Positions 1 through 12,660 of a stretch of DNA of 64,000 bases are shown one piece after another; within the stretch, counting starts at the first letter, position 1, and each line of letters begins with the position of its first letter. A model generated the notes under the pieces. That model was not told the origin of the DNA, searched no databases, and saw only the letters and a list, made by a program, of their open reading frames with translations. Origin of the DNA: Rattus norvegicus (lineage: Eukaryota; Chordata; Mammalia; Rodentia; Muridae); assembly GCF_036323735.1 (NCBI RefSeq), contig NC_086031.1:35832225-35896224 (forward strand), given 5' to 3'. Both the position numbers and the translations under genes were made by a program.

Positions 1-45
1 AAGCAGTCTTCAGTGCTTCTCTTGCCTCTGCTTTATTCCATCTCT

Positions 46-62
46 CATCATTATTGATCTTT
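46..62. repeat. Target-site duplication, left copy, of the 61-6999 L1
   Basis: The 15-17 bases ending in GATCT(TT) recur exactly at 7000-7016 on the other side of the L1. In element sense the site reads TT/AAAGATC, a good match to the L1 endonuclease preference TTTT/AA. The exact edge is blurred because the duplication runs into the T-tract (A-tail) of the element. Confidence 0.93.
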
Positions 63-128
63 TTTTTTTTATTAACTTGAGTATTTCTTTTTTTTTTCTA
101 GCATTTTTTTTATTAACTTGAGTATTTC
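61..128 (-). terminator. Duplicated L1 3' terminus with two A-tails
   Basis: The last 17 bases of the L1 body (112-128) are repeated exactly at 71-87. Each copy is followed in element sense by an A-tract (T104-111 and T61-70), and a third tract (T88-97) plus CTAGCA lies between them. In sense orientation each unit ends AAGTTAATAAA, so the polyadenylation signal AATAAA is present twice. This suggests slippage or re-priming within the tail during reverse transcription, or descent from a source element with a composite tail. Confidence 0.85.
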
Positions 129-820
129 TTATATACATTTCGAGTGTTATTCCCTTTCCCGGTTTCCGGGCAAACATCCCCCTCCCCCCTCCCCTTCCTT
201 ATGGGTGTTCCCCTCCCAACCCTCCCCCCATTGCCGCCCTCCCCCCATAGACTAGTTCACTGGGGGTTCAGTCTTAGCAGGACCCAGGGCTTCCCCTTCC
301 ACTGGTGCTCTTACTAGGATATTCATTGCTACCTATGGGGTCAGAGTCCAGGGTCAGTCCATGTATAGTCTTTAGGTAGTGGCTTAGTCCCTGGAAGCTC
401 TGGTTGCTTGGCATTGTTGTACTTTTGGGGTCTCGAGCCCCTTCAAGCTCTTCCAGTTCTTTCTCTGATTCCTTCAATAGGGGACCTATTCTCAGTTCAG
501 TGGTTTGCTGCTGGCATTCGCCTCTGTATTTGCTGTATTCTGGCTGTGTCTCTCAGGAGCGATCTACATCCGGCTCCTGTCGGTGTGCACTTCTTTGCTT
601 CATCCATCTTGTCTAATTGGGTGGCTGTATATGTATGGGCCACATGTGGGGCAGGCTCTGAATGGGTGTTCCTTCAGTCTCTGTTTTAATCTTTGCCTCT
701 CCCTTCCCTGCCAAGGGTATTCTTTTTCCTCATTTAAAGAAGGAGTGAAGCATTCACATTTTGATCATCCGTCTTGAGTTTCGTTTGTTCTAGGGATCTA
801 GGGTAGTTCAAGCATTTGGG
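129..820 (-). other. L1 3' UTR with G-rich tract
   Basis: Non-coding tail of the L1 between the ORF2 stop and the A-tail. At about 176-250 the plus strand is almost pure C with short T runs, so the L1 RNA is G-rich with several GGGG blocks there; G-rich 3' UTR tracts are a conserved L1 property. Short open frames on either strand here (for example 274-477 and 505-777) are non-coding shadows. Confidence 0.85.
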
Positions 821-4646
<3,826 letters not shown>

Positions 4647-4742
4647 ATTTGGATGTGAGGTTATGTTTGTGTGCTTTCATTCTCTTTGTTTTGTTGCCAA
4701 GACGATTAGTTTCTTGCTTCTTCTAGGGTATAGCTTGCCTCC

Positions 4743-5915
4743 TTAGGGTTGGGCTTTACCATTTATTATCCTTTGTAGTGCTGGATTTGTAGAAAGATAT
4801 TGTGTAAATTTGGTTTTGACATGAAATATCTTGGTTTCTCCATCAATGTTAATTGAGAGTTTTGCTGGATACAATAACCTGGGCTGGCATTTGTGTTCTC
4901 TTAGGGTCTGTATGACATCAGTCCAGGATCTTCTGGCCTTCATAGTTTCTGGCGAGAAGTCTGGTGTGATTCTGATAGGTCTGCCTTTATATGTTACTTG
5001 ACCTTTTTCCCTTACTGCTTTTAATATTCTTTCTTTATTTTGTGCGTTTGGTGTTTTGACAATTATGTGACAGGAGGTGTTTCTTTTCTGGTCCAATCTA
5101 TTTGGAGTTCTGTAGGCTTCTTGTATGCCTATGGGTATCTCTTTTTTTAGGTTAGGGAAGTTTTCTTCTATGATTTTGTTGAAGATATTTACTGGTCCTT
5201 TGAGCTGGGAGTCTTCACTCTCTTCTATACCTATTATCCTTAGGTTTGATCTTCTCATTGAGTCCTGGATTTCCTGTATGTTTTGGACCAGTAGCTTTTT
5301 CCGCTTTACATTATCTTTGACAGTTGAGTCAATGATTTCTATGGAATCTTCTGCTCCTGAGATTCTCTCTTCCATCTCTTGTATTCTGTTGGTGAAGCTT
5401 GTATCTACAGCTCCTTGTCTCTTCTTTTGGTTTTCTATATCCAGGGTTGTTTCCATGTGTTCTTTCTTGATTGCTTCTATTTCCATTTTTAATTCCTTCA
5501 ACTGTTTGATTGTGTTTTCCTGGAGTTCTTTCAGGGATTTTTGTGTCTCCTCTCTATGGGCTTGTACTTGTTTATTTATGTTTTCCTGGAATTCTTTCAG
5601 GGATTTTTGTGTCTCCTCTCTATGGGCTTCTACTTGTTTATTTATGTTTTCCTGGAATTCTTTCAGGGATTTTTGCGATTCTTTCAGGCATTTTTGCGAT
5701 TCCTCTCTGTAGGCTTCTACTTGTTCTCTAAGGGAGTTCTTCACGTCTTTCTTGAAGTCCTCCAGCATCATGATCAAAAATGATTTTGAAACTAGATCTT
5801 GCTTTTCTGGTGTGTTTGGATATTCCATATTTGTTTTGATGGGAGAATTGGGCTCTGATGGTGCCACGTAGTCTTGGTTTCTGTTGCTTGGGTTCCTGCG
5901 CTTGCCTCTCGCCAT
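4743..5915 (-). pseudogene. L1 ORF1 (RNA-binding chaperone), C-terminally clipped
   Basis: Open frame of 390 codons beginning MARGKRRNPSNRNQDY. Order of parts: basic N-terminus, coiled-coil region (about 45-215) with the 22-residue tandem repeats at 65-137, then the RRM-like core (RRSNLRIIGIEE at about 221-232) and the C-terminal domain with REKGQVTYKGRPIRI and YPAKLS. The family protein trimerises through the coiled coil and coats L1 RNA. Next to the intact copy at 42670-43791, this one has one extra base and a substitution around 4745-4750. That creates TAA (4743-4745) and replaces the last 13 residues with a single proline. It may still be foldable, because the lost tail follows the C-terminal domain. 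Confidence 0.93.
5505..5723 (-). repeat. ORF1 length-variable region, 66-bp tandem repeats
   Basis: Residues 65-137 of ORF1 consist of one 29-residue unit (QVEAYREESQKC... with a 7-residue internal duplication) and two 22-residue units (QVEAHREETQKSLKEFQ... and QVQAHREETQKS...). Twenty-two residues fit heptad-type coiled-coil phasing. The copy at 43468-43599 has only two 22-residue units, a difference of 29 codons. Confidence 0.9.
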
Positions 5916-6999
5916 CAGATTATCTCTAGTGTTACTTTGTTCTGCTATCTGACAGTGGCTAGAATGTCCTATAAGCCTGTGTGTCAGGATTGCTGTAGAC
6001 CTGTTTTCCTCTCTTTCAGTCAGTTATGGGGACAGAGTGTTCTGCTTTCGGGCGTGTAGTTTTTCCTCTCTACAGGTCTTCAGCTGTTCCTGTGGGCCTG
6101 TGTCTTGAGTTCACCAGGCAGCTTTCTTGCAGCAGAAAATTTGGTCTTACCTGTGGTCCCGAGGCTCAAGTTCGCTCGTGGGGTGCTGCCCACGGGCTCT
6201 CTGCAGCGGCAGCAACCAGGAAGACCTGTGCCGCCCCTTCCGGGAGCTTCAGTGCACCAGGGTTCCAGATGGTCTTTGTCTTTTTCCTCTGGTGTCTGAG
6301 ATGTGTGTGCAGAGAGCAGTCTCTTCTGGTTTCCCAGGCTTGTCTGCCTCTCTGAAGGTTTAGCTCTCCCTCCCACGGGATTTGGGTGCAGAGAACTGTT
6401 TATCCGGTCTGTTTCCTTCAGGTTCCGGTGGTGTCTCAGGCAGGGGTTCTGCCACTCCTGGGCCCTCCCCCACGGGAGCCCAGAGGCCTTATACAGTTTC
6501 CTCTTGGGCCAGGGATATGGGCAGGGGTGAGCAGTGTTGGTGGTCTCTTCCGCTCTGCAGCCTCAGGAGTGCCCACCTGACCAGGCGGTTGGGTCTCTCT
6601 CTCACGGGGTCTGGGAGCAGAGAGCTGCTGCGGGCCGGGATCTGCGGGTGTGGGACTTCCGGTAAACACAGAATGTGCCCGGTCCTAGAGGAATTCTGCT
6701 TCCATGTGTCCCAAGCTCACCAGGCAGCTTTCTTGCAGCAGAAAAGTTGGTCTTTCCTGTGGTCCCGAGGCTCAAGTTCGCTCGTGGGGTGCTGCCCATG
6801 GGCTCTCTGCAGTGGTAGCAACCAGGAAGACCTGTGCTGCCCCTTCCAGGAGCTTCAGTGCACCAGGGTTCCAGAAGGTCTTTGGCTTTTACCTCTGGCG
6901 TCCGAGATGTGTGTGCAGAGAGCAGTCTCTTCTGGTTTCCCAGGCTTGTCTGCCTCTCTGAAGTTTTAGCTCTCTCTCCCACGGGATTTGGGTGCAGAG
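5916..6999 (-). promoter_or_regulatory. L1 5' UTR / internal promoter, 606-bp monomer unit
   Basis: GC-rich, CpG-containing sequence upstream of ORF1. The block at 6111-6393 recurs with few changes at 6717-6999 (offset 606 bp), so the element holds one monomer plus the beginning of another, and its 5' end lies inside a monomer at 6999. Rat L1 transcription is known to start from this type of tandem unit. The many short open frames here on both strands come from the GC-rich repeat and are not genes. Confidence 0.85.
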
Positions 7000-7016
7000 C
7001 ATCATTATTGATCTTT
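7000..7016. repeat. Target-site duplication, right copy, of the 61-6999 L1
   Basis: Exact repeat of 46-62; it marks the 5' boundary of the L1. Confidence 0.93.
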
Positions 7017-7989
7017 AATTCTTTCTAGTTACTGATTATATTGACACTTCTATTGCTTTGTATCAAATTAATTCATACTGATGGTTAAATTTAAAGAATG
7101 GATTTACAGTCAGACACCCAAGCTGTGTCAAAGGTAGTAAAAATCATACCGTAATGCGACACATTATTAACTTTCCAAGGTTTTGTCTCATGAGAACTTT
7201 TCAAAACCTTTGATAACATGGTGGCATAAGGCAGATAATCTCATCTCCATGGAAATTATAAGACTGCAGATGTCAGAGATATGAGATTAATTTGAGATCA
7301 TAGATAGCCAAAGCAAAAACTTAAGGCTTCTTAAATCCCTCAAAGGACACTCCTTGTAATCATTGGCTTTAATTGAAGCACCCAAGCCAACATTAAAGAG
7401 GAAGGGATTACTAATTTATTTGAGGCAGAAAAATCTGCTTAAAATTTATTTCTGAATGAGAAATAAACTGTTTCTTATCATTATTATGTATAATATAGGA
7501 ACTGTAGGAAAGAAAACAGAGTATAGAACTCAAATTCATGAATTTACAGCAAATACTCTGATCTGCCCCCTTTACTTTCTCTGTCTCTCTTTTTAAAATA
7601 TTATTGTATAAAGTAGGACACTTTGGACACTGGATATAAACATATGCTTGATTGATGTGTGGTGGTGGTTCTTATTGTCATGGGGGAGGTTTGTCTATTG
7701 CAGATAGAATTAATGTGGGTGACTAAGGTCCAGAACATAATCATTGTCCAAAAATTTCTAAAAATGATGACTATTCAAGGTTTGTTGTGACAATACAAAT
7801 TTATGCATCTAAAGAAGGAATACAGGATTTAAAAACTGTGAGAGGAGGATTATGGACAAAGGTGACTGAGTGAAGTATAAAAGCATTCTAGGCTGTTAAG
7901 AAAATAAAAAAAAAAACAAAACAAAACAGGTCTACTAAAATTTACATTATTAAAATGAAGGCTTTTGTGCCACATAATCCCACTGCATT
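7017..7989. other. AT-rich sequence, nothing recognised
   Basis: No coding-like frame or repeat family recognised. The sequence is AT-rich with a short A-rich run at about 7895-7930. Confidence 0.5.
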
Positions 7990-8280
7990 TCTTTTGTCAT
8001 TGATGTAGCAAAATATCTGAAAATAAAAAGAGCTACTTAAGGAAATGGATTATAGTGGTTTATGGTCTGAGGCTGTAGCCTATCATGGCAGAAAGTCAGG
8101 GTAGCAGGATGGAGAAGAGGCTAAACACATGAGCACGTAAGTGTCTATAGTTGGGGTGCAGCATGGTGAGCACTGGTGCCCAGCTCCCTTCTTTTTTGTC
8201 AGTCCAGCCTCCTAAGTAATGAATCACTTAGAACATTCAGAACAGATCTTTCCCCACCATTTAAACCATCCTTTCAGACA
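7990..8280 (-). mobile_element. Possible old LTR-like repeat, minus
   Basis: Order of motifs (TTGATGTAGCAAAATATCTG, then a GTCAGG... block and a late CACCATTTAAACC... block) resembles the inverted form of the rodent LTR-like repeats seen elsewhere in the window, for example 26985-27315. Strongly diverged. Confidence 0.35.
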
Positions 8281-8308
8281 AGGGTGTGCTTCTGGATGAT
8301 TCTAAATC

Positions 8309-8399
8309 TTTTTTTTTTTTCTTTCGGAGCTGGGGACCGAACCCAGGGCCTTGTGCTTGCTAGGCAAACGCTCTACCACTGAACCAAATCCCCAACCCC
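8309..8399 (-). mobile_element. ID SINE, minus strand
   Basis: Reverse complement reads GGGGTTGGGGATTTGGTTCA..., with the A-box and B-box (GGTTCGGTCCC) of the alanine-tRNA/BC1-derived ID family, followed by an A-tail (T309-320 on plus). It sits at the left end of a three-SINE stack. Confidence 0.92.
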
Positions 8400-8405
8400 G
8401 ATATG

Positions 8406-8589
8406 GTTTTTTTTTTTTAAGATTTGTTTATTATATATAAGTATACTGTAGCTATCTTCAGACACAACTGAAGAGGGTATCAGATCTCATTATGGATGGT
8501 TGTGAGCCACCATGTGGTTGCTGGGATTTGAACTCACGACCTCTGGAAGAGCAATCAGTGCTCTTAACCACTGAACCATCTCTCCAGTC
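8406..8589 (-). mobile_element. B2 SINE, minus strand
   Basis: Reverse complement starts GGGACTGGAGAGATGGTTCA and ends with the B2 tail (CTGAAGATAGCTACAGTATA... then A-rich). Full length. Lies between the ID and the B3. Confidence 0.93.
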
Positions 8590-8791
8590 CCTATTTTTAT
8601 TTTATTCATGTGAATGTTTTGCCTGCATGCATATATATTACCATGTACATGCTTGGCACTCACACAGGCCAGGAGAGGATATAAGATCCTCTGGAACTGG
8701 AGTAAGCTGCCATGTGGGTGCTGGGAACTGAACCAGGATCTTCTGCAAGAGCAGCAGGTGCTCTTAACTGCTGAGCCATCTCTCCAGCCCC
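8590..8791 (-). mobile_element. B3 SINE, minus strand
   Basis: Reverse complement begins GGGGCTGGAGAGATGGCTCA and continues with the B3-type middle (TCCAGTTCCAGAGGATC). The octamer TCTAAATC at 8301-8308 recurs at 8792-8799, outside the whole stack, and is probably the duplication of the first insertion. Confidence 0.88.
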
Positions 8792-8799
8792 TCTAAATC

Positions 8800-9072
8800 C
8801 TTTTAATTCTGCAAAGTTCACCATGAAGATTTACTATCACTTCCATGAATTATAAAAGAAGTTTTAAAAAGTGCTTTGTCATGCTTCCCAGTCTGGCCTG
8901 AAACTCCTGATCTCTACTCATCTTCCTGCCCCAACCTCCTTCCTCACCTACTGTGCAGGGCATAATCCCAGTAATCTAACTGACAACACGCTCTTCTATA
9001 GAAGACATTCTGGTGGGGAATAGCTAGCCTGTGGGACCTTAGACTTGTTTGTTAAGCATAGGTACTGTGTTT
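8800..9072. other. Short spacer with possible old B1 fragment
   Basis: 8885-8970 (GTCTGGCCTGAAACTCCTGATCT... to ATAATCCC) resembles an old B1 in minus orientation. The rest is not recognised. Confidence 0.4.
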
Positions 9073-9700
9073 GTCTTCCTCTAACTCTAAGAGATTTTTG
9101 TGTTTCATCTTTAAGGGCTTCTACCTGTTTACCTGTGTTCTTGGTATTTCTCTAAGGGAGTTAGTCTTGTCTTTCCTAAAGTCCTCTATCATCATCATGA
9201 GATGTGATTTTAAATCTGAATCTTGCTTTTCTGGTGTGATGGGGGTATCTGAACTTGCTATAGTGGGAAAACTGGATGATGCCAAGTAGCTTTGGTTTCT
9301 GTTGCTTATGTTCTTGTGTTTACCTCTCGTCCCCAGTGGAGGAGTTAGAGAAAGGACGGAGATAGCTGAAGGGTTTTGCAACCCCATAGGAAGAACAACA
9401 ATATCAACCAATCAGACACCGAAGATCTCCCAGTGACTAAACCACCAATCAAAGAGTACACACGCAGGGACCCATGGCTCTAGCTGCATATGTAGTAGAG
9501 GATGGGTCTTTTCAGGCATCCATGGGAGGAGAGACCCTAAGTCCTGTGAAGGCTCAATGCCCCAGTGTAGGGGAATGCCAGGGCAGGGAGGCGGGAAGGA
9601 GTGGGTGGGTAGGGAAATGGGATAGGGGGTTTCTGGAGGGAAAACCAGGAAAGGGAATAACATTTGAAATGTAAATAAAAAATCCAATAAATAAAGCTTG
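9073..9700 (+). mobile_element. Rearranged L1: inverted ORF1 start joined to 3' UTR
   Basis: 9334-9700 is an L1 3' UTR in plus orientation, ending GAAATGTAAATAAAAAATCC... with an A-rich tail. 9073-9333 is the first part of ORF1 in the opposite orientation: reading minus gives GKHKNISNRNQSYLASS..., clearly homologous to residues 4-70 of the ORF1 at 5915. The junction is near 9328-9335. All of ORF2 and most of ORF1 are missing. Flanks share a diverged ~17-bp match (around 9055-9071 and 9697-9713), so this is probably one 5'-inverted insertion with a large internal deletion. Older than the other L1s here. Confidence 0.8.
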
Positions 9701-9721
9701 GGCACTGTGTATTAAACACTG

Positions 9722-9957
9722 TAGAGGCTGAAGAAATGGCTTAGTTTTTAAGAGCACTTGTTGTTATTGCAAAGGATTGGAGTTTGGTTCCCATCAACTA
9801 CATTGGGCGCTTCACAACTGCCTGTAACTCTGTAACTTCGAGCTAATATTCTCTATCTTCCACAGGCTCCTGCATGTCCATACACATACATGCACATAGA
9901 TGCACAGTAAACCTATACATATATAAATAAATAAACAATAATAAATAAATCTTACTG
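9722..9957 (+). mobile_element. B3-type SINE, plus strand
   Basis: Begins GAGGCTGAAGAAATGGCTTA, with a degenerate tRNA-like head, then CACAACTGCCTGTAACTC and an ATAAATAAATAA tail. Inserted just behind the L1 tail. Confidence 0.8.
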
Positions 9958-10569
9958 CCCTTTCTGTGTGGATCTCAGATGAGATTAAATCCGGTTTGAT
10001 TGGCTTCTCCGAGGAGTCCTATACTGCAATGTATAGCTTTGCTTTCCTACCTCGCCTTGTTTGGTTACACATGTGAGTAAGCTACCCCAACTGGGGAGAG
10101 ATGCCCCTGGAGAGAGCACAGCCTGAACGAAGTACACTTGGAATAAACAAAGAGCTGAGAATTCTGGCTACCTTTCCTGCACCTGGGAGGCCCCTCTGTT
10201 CTAAGGGGAGATGGATCTAGTCACAAGTAAGCAAAGTAGCACCAAGAATTCCACAAGGAGAATGTTTGAATTGTATGATCTTTACTGGTTTTCTATTAGA
10301 TCAGTAACATACCCTCCTTGCCATAATTCCAGCAAGTTACCCTAGTTAGCCACTCTGCTCCCTGTACTTCGTTTCTATATACAAGGGATTCTCGGTGTCC
10401 ATCCAGTAGCTAGAGCTAATGATCCAATGCTACTCCTACCTTCTACCTTGATGACAATATGCTCCATTAGAGGCCTGGAACCTCTAACTCAAGAAAACTC
10501 AAGAGTCAATGGGGATAAAAAGTAAATTGTGTCTTGTGGTGTCATAAAGAATAATAGTAGGCTTGTGGT
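9958..10569. other. Nothing recognised
   Basis: Mixed-composition sequence without a coding-like frame or a repeat that I can name. Confidence 0.5.
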
Positions 10570-10715
10570 GAAAACCAAGCATGGTTGCACAGACAGAGAA
10601 ATTCCACAACTTGAGAGGTTCAGGCAGGAGGGCCCATAAATTCAAAGCCATTTCCAGCTGCATAGCAAGTTCAAAGCCAGCCTGGGCTATAGGAGACTGC
10701 CTCCAAAACACAATA
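10570..10715 (+). mobile_element. Old B1-like SINE, plus strand
   Basis: Contains AAGCATGGTTGCACA, GGTTCAGGCAGGAGGGC and AAAGCCAGCCTGGGCTATA, the 7SL-derived landmarks of B1, much mutated. Confidence 0.75.
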
Positions 10716-11611
10716 ATGCTGAGAGGGACCCCTCTTGCCCCCATTTCTCTTTGAACCGCATCTACACTTTCTACTGAGGATCCAGAGCTACATTATGTAG
10801 GAACACCATTTTGGCTCTAAGATACGGGGATAATTTAAATATTCTTTCAGCAGGCCATCCCAAGTTCTTTTAGGTCAACCAGTTTGGAGTAGTGTGAAAC
10901 TAGTATCACCACAGATACGGTCCCTTTCTTGCGTGTAGTTTCCTGTGGAGTGGTTATCCTCATCCTTTTGGGATACTCTATAGAGTTCTGAAAAAGTAGC
11001 TAGATCAATCCAACTTGCCTTTGGAGAACCCCATTGGGTTACGGTGTTCGGAGAAAATGAAACAAAACTTTTCCTTGACAGGTCATTGGAGGCACCACTG
11101 AATTCTCCTCATGACTTTTATTCATCTGAGAGACCACAGTTCCACACTCTCTGTTGTGGGATACTTTTTCTAAAAGCAGTCATCTTATGAACTTTCATAT
11201 ATTTATTTTCTAGTTTTCTTTTTTTTTTTTTGACAGCAGATCTGGCACTTTTTCTCCCATTAGAACTGCCAATCCAAATGTTAATTTTTGAGATGTCACT
11301 ATAGCATTTTTATCTTCTGCTGTGTGCTTTATTCTGTCTTTCCCAGTGCAGGCTCTCTGTAAGAGTCCTAAAGACAGACACTACGTCTTGTGATGTCCTT
11401 AGTCCCTACCCCTAGGATGGCGTATGATGCATGTTCACCATGTTAACAGTGAGCATTTGTTGAATTATTAAGTCAAATATTTTGTCTGCCCTATTTATGC
11501 AGTGTTTTAGTTTCATATATTTCTGTGCTTGTCTTCTTGAACCAAAGATCAGGAGCACACAGTTTTAACCTGGTGTGGGTGAAACTTTTCCTTTTACTAT
11601 AAAACCTTATG
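10716..11611. other. Nothing recognised
   Basis: No coding-like frame, only short homopolymers (T-run at 11219-11231). Confidence 0.5.
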
Positions 11612-11797
11612 GTTATTTTAGATTTATTTATTTTATGTATATGAGTACCCTGTAGCTGTCTTCAGACACATCAGAAGAGGGCATTGGATCCCATTACAGA
11701 TGGTTGTGAGCCAAAATGTAGTTGCTAGAGATTGGGCTCGGGACCTGTGGTAGAACAGTTAGTGCTGTTAACTGCTGAACCTTTCCTCTAGCCCCAA
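11612..11797 (-). mobile_element. B2 SINE, minus strand
   Basis: Antisense B2: GATTTATTTATTTTATGTAT... through CTGTCTTCAGACACATCAGAAGAGGGC to the head GGGGCTAGAGGAAAGG in reverse complement. Confidence 0.9.
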
Positions 11798-11984
11798 ACC
11801 TTACATTTTAATGTTCCTGTTTGTGTCACAGTCTGGAGGGCCATGCTTTTCTTAGGTCTTCTATGCCTGGGAAGATGGTACTTTCTCTGCTCACCACTGC
11901 CAGAATACAGCAGAAAGTCTCAAAATGATGGTGCCCATGACTCAACTCTAAGAAGATATATACAGAAATCATAATTTCATTAAA

Positions 11985-12115
11985 GTTCAAGTTGAGCACG
12001 GTAGTACACACATGCATCCCAGCACTTACATGTCTGGAGCTTCAGTCTGGCCTAGATAGTGTATTTAAGGGTAGTCACAGCTATATAGTAAACTCTGCCT
12101 CAATAAATAAAGACA
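11985..12115 (+). mobile_element. Old B1-like SINE, plus strand
   Basis: GTTGAGCACGGTAGTACACA, CATCCCAGCACTTACA and CTCTGCCTCAATAAATAAAG match the B1 outline with heavy divergence. Confidence 0.65.
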
Positions 12116-12378
12116 AAAATTTTTAATGTGGATTCATTTTGTAATCCTTCACATATATTTTATTTCATGTTTTCATGCAAACACTACAAATGTGAATTAT
12201 GTAATAAATGGTAAATTAATTGATACTTATGTAAAAGCATCAATGATGTAGAGGTGGTACTTATTCTTCCTATTATTAGGGCTAATACTGCTAGAGCTAA
12301 TACTTACAGAAAACCCTTATCAATTATAGACTTTTCACTCATATTTGTTTCCTAACAAAAGTGTTATTACTTTTTTCA

Positions 12379-12380
<2 letters not shown>

Positions 12381-12416
<36 letters not shown>
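12381..12416. repeat. (GAT)12 microsatellite
   Basis: Twelve uninterrupted GAT units directly before a B3 SINE. Confidence 0.97.
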
Positions 12417-12423
12417 AATGTGG

Positions 12424-12660
12424 GTTTTGGTCAGATGGCTCAGTGGTTAACTGCACGTACTTGCTCTTGCAGAAGATCGAAGCTCAGTGTCTAGCACCCA
12501 GATCAGACTCACGTCAGCCTGCAACTCCAGTTCCAGGCCCTCTGGTGTCCGCTTTTAGAGTTTTTGGGCACCTCCCACTGATATGTCTGTGAACCTATAC
12601 ATACAGACATATACATAGAATTAAATATAAGATAAATATCTTAAATAATAATAAAGATAT
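12424..12660 (+). mobile_element. B3 SINE, plus strand
   Basis: Head TTTTGGTCAGATGGCTCAGT, middle GCAACTCCAGTTCCAGGCCC, and A/T-rich tail with ATAAATATC repeats. Confidence 0.88.

Noticed and set aside
5125..5712. 195-codon plus-strand frame (and 101 codons at 43088-43393)
   Set aside because: Antisense shadow of ORF1; present in both L1 copies for the same reason.
5916..6999. Many plus- and minus-strand frames of 64-195 codons
   Set aside because: They sit in the GC-rich L1 5' UTR monomer and repeat with it; the same frames recur at 43960-44570.
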